From positions 10,801,704 through 10,861,703 of the forward strand of contig NC_088304.1 in the NCBI RefSeq assembly GCF_032854445.1: 60,000 nt of DNA, given 5' to 3'. Source of the stretch: Liolophura sinensis. Taxonomy: Eukaryota > Mollusca > Polyplacophora > Chitonida > Chitonidae. The translations under genes and the position numbers were made by a program. Each line of letters opens with the position of its first letter. Position 1 is the stretch's first letter. Under the pieces are notes generated by a model. That model had not been told where the DNA came from and did not search any database. It was given only the letters and a program-made list of their open reading frames with translations. Below are positions 45,650-56,777 of this stretch, piece by piece.

Positions 45650-46590
45650 TCCGGTATAGACTTTATAACAAAATGAACTCAAATTGTTAGATAACATACC
45701 ACTTCTTTACTCACCTGTGAAGAAAACGTTGTTGTTCGTTTAAGAATCTCTAACCTAACATTTTGTCTGCATGGCGTACCAAGCTGACCATGCAACTGAC
45801 GTCATAACACTAAATGTGGTCTAACGAACAAAAAATTACCAAAATATTCAGATTTTAGGAGATTCCTCCTTACCTGGACTAGAATTGTCGAAGTGATCTT
45901 GACTGCAGCGCACTCTCTCTGTGCCTCTCTCTGCAGGAAAAGCCAACAAGTGAAGATCTATGTCATGTGTTTTTTTTTTATATAGCAAAGAACCGTTTGT
46001 TTCAATAAGCGTCGCCTTTATGTTAATTGAGATATTGACTTTTGCTGAAATGATGGCTGATCACAAGAGATAAAGATTCTAAACCAAAGCGAATGAGACA
46101 AAAGAGAACATGCTTTGAAGACAGGTCGTTATTTTCTCTCCCAAAACTGATACGGTTAATCTGTCGGATTATAGAAGTGAAATATATTGATCGAAGAGTT
46201 ATCCAGAGATCGAGAACGTTATTAGTCGCCTGGTTCTGTATTTTTGTTGAGTACGGATCACAAGACAGATTCTAAACCAAAGAGACCGAGAAAAAGGGTT
46301 CCACAACTAAAGGCGGTGCCGATCACAACAGAGTTTCTAAACCAAAGAGAGCAAGAAAAGGGTATGGCATTTGAAGGTAGTATGTGATTAGTGTTTTAAT
46401 GGAGATAGGGTTACAACTTTAGCTTTAATTAATGAGGAAAGTACTGATCAAATAAGAAGTCAAACATTTCAAGTGTAAATTATCCAACCATCGAGTTCGA
46501 TTTTATTAGTAGTCTGCTACATTTTTGTACTGTTATTTGTCTATAAATAGCACTTCTAGGTTTTGTGCAAATCTGCATGCACTAAAAAAA
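45650..46590. other. no gene; weak direct repeats
   Basis: GATCACAAGA..TTCTAAACCAAAG..GA..GA recurs three times (about 46061, 46256 and 46321) in degraded form. No coding sequence recognised. Confidence 0.45.
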
Positions 46591-46596
46591 CCCAGT

Positions 46597-46815
46597 AAAT
46601 TTTAACAGAAAGTGTTGGCTGAGTGGTGTTTTAATGGATTCTGTTATTATCACATTATACAATGGCATATTCAACCTAAAATCTTGTTGGGTTAATGGGA
46701 TCATTTGATGTTGAAATAATAGAACAGGTGCGTTATATTTAACAAAATAATCCACTGGAATAAGAGAATACATTCTAGCATCGCTCAGACAAAATATCTT
46801 CCGTTTTTAACAGAT
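46597..46815. mobile_element. foldback MITE, copy 1
   Basis: The left arm (TTAACAGAAAGTGTTGGCTG) pairs with the right arm ending in CTTCCGTTTTTAACAG. Interior strings near both arms are also complementary (GGATTCTGTTATTATCAC versus GAATAAGAGAATACATTC). About 219 bp, no coding capacity. Confidence 0.6.
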
Positions 46816-47010
46816 TATTATTTTGAGAGTACTTAAGAATATATTCGCTAAATATTAAAGGCATTTAGTCGATTTGTGTTTTACGTCGCCCTCAACGATA
46901 CATTTCCGAATAAGAATTCATATATTTGATTCGTGTTTCACTCTGTACTCAAGAATTTATTGTGAATAAACAAGGGATGTAAACACTGCATTAAAAAAAA
47001 TTAATTCCTT

Positions 47011-47226
47011 AATTTGAACAGAAAGTATGTTGTCTCAGTGATGCTAAAATGTACTGGGTTATTCCAACAGATTGTTCCATTAAATATACAACAGGTATTC
47101 TATGAATTCAACATAAAGACTATATTACGCTAACAGGATGTTATGTTGAATATGACAGAATGTGTGATAATAACAGAATACATTCTATTATCACATAGAG
47201 AACAGACTTTCTCTTAAAATTAACAG
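47011..47226. mobile_element. foldback MITE, copy 2
   Basis: Left arm AACAGAAAGTATGTTGTCTC with GTGATGCTAAAATGTA; right arm TACATTCTATTATCAC with AGAGAACAGACTTTCTC. Same length and layout as copy 1, about 200 bp downstream of it. Confidence 0.65.
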
Positions 47227-47779
47227 ATTCATGTTTGAGTGTAGAGAGCCAGCTGGAATCAGTTGTCTTCTGGCATGAGAATGATAACAACCAAACATAA
47301 AGATGTTATCCAACGGCGTTGCCGGGGCCCACGCCACTAGTCTTTTACCACTTCTGGTGTCCTAGGGTTTGCAAAGTTCATGATAATGGGAAAAGCGCGA
47401 AAAAATCGAAAGGAATGTATTGGATTTGAACCTTCGACTGTTAGATGACATTTACATTTGACCAAGTACTAAAGAAAGGCATATAAATTACGCGGCTTAA
47501 ATCTTCTGCTCATACCCAAGGACAAAAGACAGAGAGAATACATTGTTGCAGAGCTGATTCCCGTTCCCTGCAGTCAATGGTTTCATGCAGTGTAGCACGA
47601 TGTCCCCGTGGTATTTACATAGGACGATTTTGTCAAATTTTAATTGTTTTTTTTTTTTTTGGGTCATAATATGACACATGAGCCATGGCATGAAATCGAT
47701 ACATTAGTTATTTTGTTAGCCCTAATTTATGTATGTCGGCGGTAGGAGAACTATAAAGTAAAGGCTACAGACAGTGGGC

Positions 47780-48007
47780 GTATCCCGTTCAATCAAAAAC
47801 GAGGCAAACTGGCTTCGAACCAGGCTGTACTTCAAAGGATAAATATTAGCAATATATATGGGGATAGCCGTGGGTTTCCCCGGAGCTATAACTGTATCCC
47901 GTTCAATCAAAAACGAGGCAAACTGGCTTCGAACCAGGCTGTACTTCAAAGGATAAATATTAGCAGTATACATGGGGATAGCCGTGGGTTTCCCCGGAGC
48001 TATAACT
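47780..48007 (+). repeat. 114-bp tandem duplication, two copies
   Basis: Units start at 47780 and 47894 (GTATCCCGTTCAATCAAAAA...GGAGCTATAACT) and differ at two or three bases. Each ends with a SINE family 1-like GCCGTGGGTTTCCCCGG, and 48010-48045 resembles the SINE tail, so a SINE fragment was part of the duplication. Confidence 0.88.
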
Positions 48008-48444
48008 GAACTATTCTTTTGTACGGCGTAAAACAATCAGATGTAAAAATATTTATGGGTGCTGTGGTAAATGTACATAGGCCCAGTGTCACGTTACGTT
48101 GATTTGGTCACTTAACTGGGTATAATATATTTGCGTACTATGCCTAACCAGTGAGCAAATCAGCAAACGCTGACATTGGGCCTAGGAAGAACCGCCGGAC
48201 AGACAACATATAATGTTCACACGACACCCGGAGCCATTTTCCCGCATAGGTTATAAGATTACATCCGAAAACATGGTTGGGATGGTATTTTTGAATTTAT
48301 CTATACTTCACCAAAATAACGTATACACAACTAGGTATAAATAGTATTTACAGGCCTATAATTGCGTGAAAAATCTAGAATGCAACCAAAGTATACACCA
48401 AAATAGGGTTCAGAAAAACGGCAAACATACAGACGAATTCATTT

Positions 48445-49095
48445 TTAGTAATTCTAGGCCAGTGACCTCTAATGTATTGCAATTCTCAGTTAATGCTTCC
48501 GGCTCGAGACGAATGCAATCCTTTGGCTGCCCTTTTCCGTTCTTTTCTCCTTGTTTAGTGGTATTATTTTGTACCAGAGGCTTCAAGGTTTCATTTTAGG
48601 TATAAATCTGTGTGTGTTCTCAGCTAATGATGGCGGATTCACACTAGACAACAGTGAAAAGTCCTGTTTCACCGGCCTCTGCCAGAGCGGGTTTGACCCA
48701 TATCAGCTGTTCTTCAGTTTTTGTGACAAATTTCATCCGTCAACCCCTATCAGGAATTTGACTGGAGTTGTCACAGGGGACGAGAGTTATCGCGACCAGA
48801 ACTTTCGGAGCTCGGAGATTAAGGGACAGTGCTGTGTGGCCAAACGTTAACGTGTTAGTGAATAAAAAAATTAACTGTAGACTATGGCGACACCACCGCC
48901 TTTTTTAACCTAATAATTTTCTGCTATTTAATCATTTACATGAACAGTTAGCATAAAACCTTAACTGAGGTAAATTTAAGAAGCCGTATTTTCACCGGTT
49001 ACGTGGGACCAATGTGCAAGTATCACGCTGTCGTCACTGTTCTGGTTTCACTCTCTATGATGTACGTCTTTAATTATATGATATACGAAGCCATT
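48445..49095 (+). repeat. interspersed repeat R1, copy split by an insertion
   Basis: 48445-48490 matches the R1 start (AGTAATTCTAGGCCAGTGAC, TGTATTGCAATT) and 48900-49095 matches the rest (TTTACATGAACAGTTAGCAT, CACCGGTTACGTGGGACC, TTTAATTATATG). About 390 bp in the middle does not occur in other R1 copies. Confidence 0.68.
48490..48875 (+). other. ~390-bp insertion in R1, ends in AATAAAAAAATT; possible retrocopy
   Basis: The insert has an open frame (48551-48850) ending ...GVVTGDESYRDQNFRSSEI, KGQCCVAKR and stop, then GTGAATAAAAAAATTAACTG: a polyadenylation-like AATAAA and an A-rich end 15 bp after the stop. That layout suits a 5'-truncated retrotransposon or processed retrocopy. I do not recognise the protein. 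A clear target duplication is not visible (TTAA at both sides only). Confidence 0.4.
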
Positions 49096-49099
49096 CTGG

Positions 49100-50000
49100 A
49101 AATATATTTTAGTTCACTGGAATAAAGGACACTACTAAGTCTGCAGATGGCACATCATATTTGAATTTGTATATTTATCAAACCCAGGGTTACCTCTCGC
49201 TTTGAATGTATGACAAATCAGATGATTACTTTTTATCATTGTTAACTATCGGTCATTGGAAAGCAACATCCCAGGAAGCTCTGTATACGGTGTGTATACA
49301 GTTTATTATTTTAATAAGATATCACCGAATAACGTGTTGAAAAAATTCAAAATACTACACAAATAGCTGATGTGAGTTGAGGCAGCCATCTTGAGAATTG
49401 TACCCAATCAAACACGTTCCTATCAGATTACGCGGCCTTGGCCGTGACGTAGCTTTTACCCATTCACTCCATGCAGTGAAATATAATAACACAGAACTAC
49501 TGCATAAGGCATTATGTTTGAGATTGTTAACAACGATTTAGTTAGGTGTAGCCGAAGGGCCATTTAACAAATTGTTGTGGGGCAGGACTGTATCATTTAC
49601 GGTCCACCGCAGACGTAAAATGACTTGATTAACAAGCCGTGTAATAATGCGACGGTATCACAAATCATGTCAGACAGTAGCATACCGTCTCGGCCAAAAC
49701 CGCATTCATCTCCCCAAATACATTTTTGTCGTTTAATTTCGCTCTTAGTCAGCAGTTTCTACACAACAAATTTCAGTCAGTGCAAAATCCATTAAGGATA
49801 CCGAAGGTTTATGGGTATGAGAAGACGGCATCTTACCGGACAATTCTTAAAATTAATTAAATCTTATGATATAATTTTTTCTCTGAATTTACTACAACTG
49901 AAAATTTTAAATTTTGCTCCTTCGCCTTTCTCGCATACAAGGGATGATTCTTTTTCTGTTTTGTTTTATAAAATACAGTAAAATCATTGAAACGCCGCGT
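49100..50000. other. no gene or known repeat seen
   Basis: AT-rich DNA without recognisable coding sequence. Confidence 0.5.
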
Positions 50001-50799
50001 TTAAGCCGAGGTGCTTTCTCTGACGTCCGCGATGACTAGGTCAGCACTGCTCCCATCTTTGAAGACAATGCTACAAATTTGAAGCATAAAATCCATCGAC
50101 AGTCGAACGCCTAGATCAGCCTCAGTGGTAATTAGATTTATTTCCATTTGTTTAAGAACTGAGCATGAATCTAGTTGAACAACAGTCCCGTTGTACTTTT
50201 GTAAAAATTTAATAGGGTTCAAAATCACCAGCACGAGTGAGTGAGTGAGTGCTTGGGGTTTAACGTCGTACTCAACAATTTTTCAGTCATATGACGACGA
50301 AGGAATCATTAGGGTGCATGTAATGTACCTCCTTGTTGCAGGACGGATTTCCACCGCTCTTTTATTTAGTGCTGCTTCAATGAGACGACTTACCGAAGGC
50401 AAGTAAGACGCCCGGCCCGAGCCTTTATACTGATATGGGTCAACCAGTCGTTGCACTATCCTCTTCATGCTGAACGCCAAGCGAGGAAGTTACAACTTCC
50501 TCTTTTAAAGTCTTAGGTGTGACTCGATCAAGGATTGATCCTGGATCTACCGGTCCCGAAGCGGACGCTCTACCTCACCAGCACGAAGCCTCTGGCCTCA
50601 ACCAGGAATACCCCGACCGTGCGTCTGCAACTAGGCTATTTAAAAAGGATCGCTGGAGTTCCTTGTAAATGATGTAATAGTCCGACTGTATAGATGGCTC
50701 AAGCAGTGGAAAAAAAATATTTTCCCAGTATGTCCAATTTCCGAGAAAACTATATTTACTACTTGGGCCTTCATCGCCGAAGTCCACAACTTTTAACAT
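50001..50799 (-). pseudogene. unidentified coding-like sequence split by a SINE
   Basis: Two minus-strand open frames flank a family 2 SINE: 50799-50578 (SSKYSFLGNWTYWENIFFPL ... YKELQRSFLNSLVADARSGY) and 50234-50001 (ILNPIKFLQKYNGTVVQLDS ... SADLVIADVRESTSA). Both have ordinary protein-like composition. Across the SINE site the second frame continues as ...VFLVEARGFVLVILNP, one frame off the first, so there is also a frameshift or an intron. I do not recognise the family. It may be a dead gene, a retroelement piece, or a gene whose SINE-bearing allele was sampled. Confidence 0.4.
50237..50574 (-). mobile_element. SINE family 2, full length with perfect 12-bp target duplication
   Basis: TCACCAGCACGA occurs at 50225-50236 and 50575-50586. 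Between them is a near-consensus reverse copy: GTGAGTGAGTGAGTGCTTGG tail, GTTTAACGTCGTACTC, the body, and the tRNA-like head (GGATTGATCC B box, GCGGACGCTCTAC). The perfect duplication and intact sequence suggest a recent insertion. Confidence 0.95.
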
Positions 50800-51099
50800 A
50801 TACTGCTTAGACTATTATGCGCAAACTACCATCGACTTTAGACAGCTTGAGTGAAGGTGACGTCACCTTGCTCTCGATAACGGAGACGTGCTGAAGCTGT
50901 GTCAAGACGAAGTTCCACTGAAACGTACTTTCACTGAGTTAAAAAAAAAACAGAAAAAAATTTATTGAAAGTTAATGACCCTTTGAATGGTAGGCTTTCA
51001 GTGGACATAAACATTAGTCAGATGCAGTCTTTCACTTTAACATAAATGACATAAAAGATTGCTAACAGCTGAACTTGAACGGTCGTGCAGTTTATCGTA

Positions 51100-51207
51100 T
51101 TTGATTTATTTCTTTTTATTGGTGTTTTACGCTCTACTCAAGAACATTTCACTTACACGACAGTGGCCAGCATTATGGTGAGGGGAAACCCACGACCATT
51201 GGCAGGT
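51100..51207 (-). mobile_element. SINE family 1, 5'-truncated, abutting the 68-bp array
   Basis: Plus strand reads TTGATTTATTTCTTTTTATT, GGTGTTTTACGCTCTACTC, CAGCATTATGGTGAGGGG and CCACGACCATTGGCAGG, then switches abruptly to the minisatellite. The array probably began in or was inserted beside the SINE. Confidence 0.82.
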
Positions 51208-54200
51208 ATTATACTCTGGGTACTCTGCTTCTGCTACCTATAAACCTGATCGTCATGTATCTGGCGACGGCCGGAGTTATACTCTGGGTACTCCTCTCCT
51301 GCTACCTATAAACCTAATCGTCATGTACCTGGCGACGGCCGTTGTTATACTCTGGGTACTATGCTCCCGCCACCTGCAAACCTGATCGTCATGTATCTGG
51401 CGACGGCCGGAGTTATACTCTGGGTTCTCCTCTCCTGCTACCTATAAACCTGATCGTCATGTATCTGGCGACGGCCGTTGTTATACTCTGGGTACTCCGC
51501 TTCCGCCACCTGCAAACCTGATTGTCATGTACCTGGCGATGGCCGGTGTTATACTCTGGGTACTCTGCTCCCGCTACCTATAAACCTGATCGTCATGTAT
51601 CTGGCCAAGGCCGGAGTTATACTCTGGGTACTCCTCTCCTGCTACCTATAAACCTGATCGTCATGTATCTGGCGACGGCCGTTGCTATACTCTGGGTACT
51701 CCGCTGCCGCCACCTGCAAACCTGATCGTCATGTATCTGGCGACGGCCGTTGTTATACTCTGGGAACTCCGCTCCCGCCACCTGCATACCTGATCGTCAT
51801 GTACCTGGCGACGGCCGGTGTTATACTCTGGGTACTCCGCTCCTGCTACCTAAAAACCTGATCGTCATGTACCTGGCGACGGCCGGTGTTATACTCTGGG
51901 TACTCCGCTCCCGCCACCTGCAAACCTGATCGTCATGTACCTGGCGAAGGCCGGAGTTATACTCTGGGTACTCCGCTTCCGCTACCTAAAAACCTGATCG
52001 TCATGTACCTGGCGACGGCCGTTGTTATACTCTGGGTACTCCGTTCCCGCTACCTATAAACCTGATCGTCATGTATCTGGCGAAGGCCGGAGTTATACTC
52101 TGGGTACTCCTCTCCTGCTACCTATAAACCTGATCGTCATGCACCTGGCGACGGCTGTTGTTATACTCTGGGTACTCTGCTCCCGCCACCTGCAAACCTG
52201 ATCGTCATGTACCTGGCGACGGCCGGTGTTATACTCTGGGTACTCCGCTGCCGCTACCTAAAAACCTGATCGTCATGTACCTGGCGACGGCCGGTGTTAT
52301 ACTCTGGGTACTCCGCTCCTGCTACCTAAAAACCTGATCGTCATGTACCTGGCGACGGCCGGTGTTATACTCTGGGTGCTCCGATCCCGCCACCTGCAAA
52401 CCTGATCGTCATGTATCTGGCGACGGCCGGTGTTATGCTCTGGGTACTCCGCTGCGCCACCTGCAAACCTGATCGTCATGTATCTGGCGATGGCCGGTGT
52501 TATACTCTGGGTACTCTGCTCCCGCTACCTATAAACCTGATCGTCATGTATCTGGCGACGGCCGGAGTTATACTCTGGGTTCTCCTCTCCTGCTACCTAT
52601 AAACCTGATCGTCATGTATCTGGCGACGGCCGTTGTTATACTCTGGGTACTCCGCTTCCGCCACCTGCAAACCTGATTGTCATGTACCTGGCGATGGCCG
52701 GTGTTATACTCTGGGTACTCTGCTCCCGCTACCTATAAACCTGATCGTCATGTATCTGGCCAAGGCCGGAGTTATACTCTGGGTACTCCTCTCCTGCTAC
52801 CTATAAACCTGATCGTCATGTATCTGGCGACGGCCGTTGTTATACTCTGGGTACTCCGCTGCCGCCACCTGCAAACCTGATCGTCATGTATCTGGCGACG
52901 GCCGTTGTTATACTCTGGGAACTCCGCTCCCGCCACCTGCATACCTGATCGTCATGTACCTGGCGACGGCCGGTGTTATACTCTGGGTACTCCGCTCCTG
53001 CTACCTAAAAACCTGATCGTCATGTACCTGGCGACGGCCGGTGTTATACTCTGGGTACTCCGCTCCCGCCACCTGCAAACCTGATCGTCATGTACCTGGC
53101 AGAGGCCGGAGTTATACTCTGGGTACTCCGCTTCCGCTACCTAAAAACCTGATCGTCATGTACCTGGCGACGGCCGTTGTTATACTCTGGGTACTCCGTT
53201 CCCGCTACCTATAAACCTGATCGTCATGTATCTGGCGAAGGCCGGAGTTATACTCTGGGTACTCCTCTCCTGCTACCTATAAACCTGATCGTCATGCACC
53301 TGGCGACGGCTGTTGTTATACTCTGGGTACTCTGCTCCCGCCACCTGCAAACCTGATCGTCATGTACCTGGCGACGGCCGGTGTTATACTCTGGGTACTC
53401 CGCTGCCGCTACCTAAAAACCTGATCGTCATGTACCTGGCGACGGCCGGTGTTATACTCTGGGTACTCCGCTCCTGCTACCTAAAAACCTGATCGTCATG
53501 TACCTGGCGACGGCCGGTGTTATACTCTGGGTGCTCCGATCCCGCCACCTGCAAACCTGATCGTCATGTATCTGGCGACGGCCGGTGTTATGCTCTGGGT
53601 ACTCCGCTGCGCCACCTGCAAACCTGATCGTCATGTATCTGGCGATGCCCGTTGTTATACTCTGGGTACTCCGCTCCCGCCACCTGCAAACCTGATCGTC
53701 ATGTACCTGGCGATGGCCGGAGTTATACTCTGTGTACTCCGCTTCAGCTACCTATAAACCTGATCGTCATGTGCCTGGCGACGGCCGTTGTTATACTCTG
53801 GGTACTCCGCTGCCGCCACCTGCAAACCTGATCGTCATGTACCTGGCGACGGCCGGTGTTATACTCTGGGTACTCCGCTCCCTCTACCTATAAACCTGAT
53901 CGTCATGTACCTGGCGACGGCCGGTGTTATACTCTGGGTACTCTGCTCCCCCCACCTGCAAACCTGATCGTCATGTACCTGGCGACGGCAGGTATTATAC
54001 TCTGGGTACTCCGTTCCCGCTACCTATAAACCTGATCGTCATGTATCTGGCGACGGCCGGTGTTATACTCTGGGTACTCCGCTGCCGTCACCTGCAAACC
54101 TGATCGTCATGTACCTGGCGACGGCCGGTGTTATACTCTGGGTACTCCGCTGCCGCCACCTGCAAACCTGATCGTCATGTATCTGGCGAAGGCCGGAGTT

Positions 54201-55085
54201 ATATTCTGTGTACTCCGCTTCCGCTACCTATAAACCTGATCGTCATGTACCTGGCGAAGGCCGTTGTTATACTCTGGGTACTCCGCTGCCGCCACCTGCA
54301 AACCTGATCGTCATGTACCTGGCGACGGCAGGTATTATACTCTAGGTACTCCGCTTCCGCTACCTAAAAACCTGATCGTCATGTATCTGGCGACGGCCGT
54401 TGTTATACTCTGGGTACTCTGCTTCTGCTACCTATAAACCTGATCGTCATGTACCTGGCGACGGGCGGTGTTATGCTCTGGATACTCTGCTCCCGCCACC
54501 TGCAAACCTGATCGTCATGTACCTGGCGACGGCAGGTATTATACTCTGGGTACTCCGCTTCCGCTACCTAAAAACCTTATCGTCATGTATCTGGCGACGG
54601 CCGGTGTTATACTCTGGGTACTCTGCTCCCGCCATCTGCAAACCTGATCGTCATGTATCTGGCGACGGCCGTTGTTATACTCTGGGTACTCCGCTTCCGC
54701 TGCCTATAAACCTGATCGTCATGTATCTGGCGACGGCCGGTGTTATACTCTGGGTACTCTGCTCCCACCATCTGCAAACCTGATCGTCATGTATCTGGCG
54801 ACGGCCGTTGTTACACTCTGGGTACTCCGCTCCTGCTACCTATAAACCTGATCATCATGTATCTGGCGAAGGCCGGTGTTATACTCTGGGTACCCCGCTC
54901 CTGCTACCTATAAACCTGATCGTCATGTACCTGGCGAAGGCCAGAGTTATACTCTGGGTACTCCGCTCCTGCTACCTATAAACCTGATCGTCATGTACCT
55001 GGCGACGGCCGTTGTTATACTCTGGATACTCCGCTTCCGCTACCTAAAAACCTGATCGTCATGTACCTGGCGACGGCCGGTGTCA
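51208..55085 (+). repeat. 68-bp minisatellite, about 57 copies
   Basis: Unit: TATACTCTGGGTACTCCGCT, CCCGCCACCTGCAAACCTGA, TCGTCATGTACCTGGCGACG, GCCGGTGT. Variants affect mainly the CCGCCACCTGCAA / TGCTACCTATAA part and ACGGCCGG / AAGGCCGG / ACGGCCGT. GC is higher than in the flanks. As 68 is not a multiple of three, the frame changes every unit and short ORFs recur every three units; they are not genes. Confidence 0.97.
51391..53645 (+). repeat. higher-order duplication within the 68-bp array, 1155-bp period
   Basis: Block 51391-52490 is repeated almost base for base at 52546-53645, an offset of 1155 bp, or 17 units less one base. The one-base shortened unit (CTGCGCCACC) recurs at 52451 and 53606. 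Only a few differences were noticed, for example GTTGCTATAC versus GTTGTTATAC and CGAAGGCCGG versus CAGAGGCCGG. Confidence 0.9.
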
Positions 55086-55568
55086 ACCAGACTGTTAATA
55101 GAACTATTTACTGGTTTTAAAGACTTAACCAGCTCAAAAAAAATTAGTTGTAATTTCCCTATGGTAAACAAAAATCTCTAATATATAGTGTTCAACATAA
55201 AGACCAACTGTTAACTGCTTTGTAAACCGGCACTGGCGCTTTAAGCAATAGACATGCAGATCTTAGACTTCATACATAGCCATCACTTCACAAGCCCTAC
55301 GAATCATTTATTTCCTACAAAAAACAAACATTTTTTTGAAAATAATATTACAGATATACATAGATTTTATTTGGTGATTACAACCCACTGTAAAAGTCGT
55401 ACAAAATGCTATCAATGGCCTTTACCCCGACGTCAGATGACGTCAAACTGATGTTATAATAAAACCATTTACTAAGCTTTAAATGGTTTCTACGCCTTTA
55501 CCAGTATGTGGTAAGTTGACATCACGCTGAATAGCTTACACTATTATTTTATGTGAACCAGGTTGCTG
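55086..55568. other. no gene seen
   Basis: AT-rich DNA between the 68-bp array and the 143-bp satellite. No repeat or coding sequence recognised. Confidence 0.5.
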
Positions 55569-55569
55569 T

Positions 55570-55691
55570 TAACAGAGGCGCCCCCTGGTGTCACAATTGA
55601 AAATTATTTTCATCATGTGATTGCTAGCATTAGGTGCCATTAATGTACCAAGTATGATGTCTGTATGTGCAGTATTAATGTAGATATGGGC
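55570..55691 (+). repeat. 143-bp satellite, isolated unit left of a Penelope-like insertion
   Basis: AACAGAGGCGCCCCCTGGTG, CATCATGTGATTGCTAGC, TGTACCAAGTATGATGTCTG, GTGCAGTATTAATG, GATATGGGCC. It stops at GATATGGGCC where the element begins; the array resumes at 56777. Confidence 0.8.
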
Positions 55692-56777
55692 CTGTCGTTA
55701 AATAATCCCCATATTGCTGAAGCGGTGAAGGAAATCTATCCGCCTTCATTGGATTTAAATCAGACAACAGATAGTCCTGATGGTACATCTTATTTGGATC
55801 TATATCTGTACAAAGACGGACAAGGTCTCGTTTCACACCGCCTTTATGACAAAAGGGATAATTTCAATTTTGATATTGTAAATTATCCTTATTTAGATAA
55901 CAATATACCAAAGGGTCCTGCATATGGCGTATACATATCTCGCCTTGTAGCATTTGTCAGATCTTGCGTTAATTGTGATGACTTTAATCTGCGTCACAAG
56001 TTGCTAGTTCAAAAACTAGTTTGTCAAGGATACTCCATCAAACGCCTTCATTCTAAGTTTCTCAAATATTACAATGAGTATAACACTCTCGTTGTCAGGT
56101 AGGGACAGAATCTCTGGCGATCTGCATTGTGATCAGCCACATAGACGACACTGTTATCCCTATGTACATGTCCATCACGTACATGGTATTTAACAACATA
56201 GATGGCGCTGGTTGCCCAGTGTAACCGTCTGTCTTGTATGTCATGTGTAACATTATAGATGGCGCCTCTTGTAGCATGAGATCTTTACATATCAACGGGA
56301 AAGACTTAATCCTCCGTTACTTTTGAATCACAATCTGATCGGTTAGGGTTTGCAACGCTCGTCATTTTCGAACTGTATGTAATACCGCTTAACCTGGGGC
56401 TAGGGGCGGTAAAGGTAGCCATGCTCATTACATCAGCATGATGCCTTTATGAACAGTTGCAATTAAAGCGCGACTGAGATACTTGTTTTATTGTTATTTG
56501 ACCTGGAACTCATTCACGGACTACGAATTTGAACTTTGATATGGAATTCATGCCTGGAATATTCATTGTCTGCCCGACATCATTGAAAACTGATGACCGC
56601 TTCTCTCTTGTGTGTTACCGGCTTTATTTCTTATTTGTATAATTTCTTACATACATTTGTCTTTGGGAGCTAGTGTTGAACGTTGTTTTGGAAATGGATC
56701 TTGCGATTATCGATTTGGATTGCCCTTTACCCCTTTACGGACTACGAATGGTATATGAATGTCGGACTTGACGCTTA
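55692..56777 (+). mobile_element. 5'-truncated Penelope-like element (subfamily B) inside the satellite
   Basis: Starts at CTGTCGTTAAATAATCC, just downstream of the catalytic box, with an open C-terminal RT segment to 56102: SLNNPHIAEAVKEIYPPSLD, TSYLDLYLYKDGQG, SHRLYDKRDNFNFDIVNYPY and GPAYGVYISRLVAFVRS. The 5' codons of that open frame (55665-55691) come from the satellite, so it is a chimera. The 3' UTR to 56777 matches 35865-36346. Family: the same as at 21890-23760, read here without frameshifts. Confidence 0.78.

Noticed and set aside
47414-47475. tRNA-like string GGATTTGAACCTTCGACTG (reverse B-box)
   Set aside because: No matching A box or stems found; too weak to call.
51522-54783. 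Repeated open frames with a membrane-like NLIVMYLATAG motif
   Set aside because: The 68-bp period shifts the frame every unit; no frame is open beyond a few units and there is no homology.
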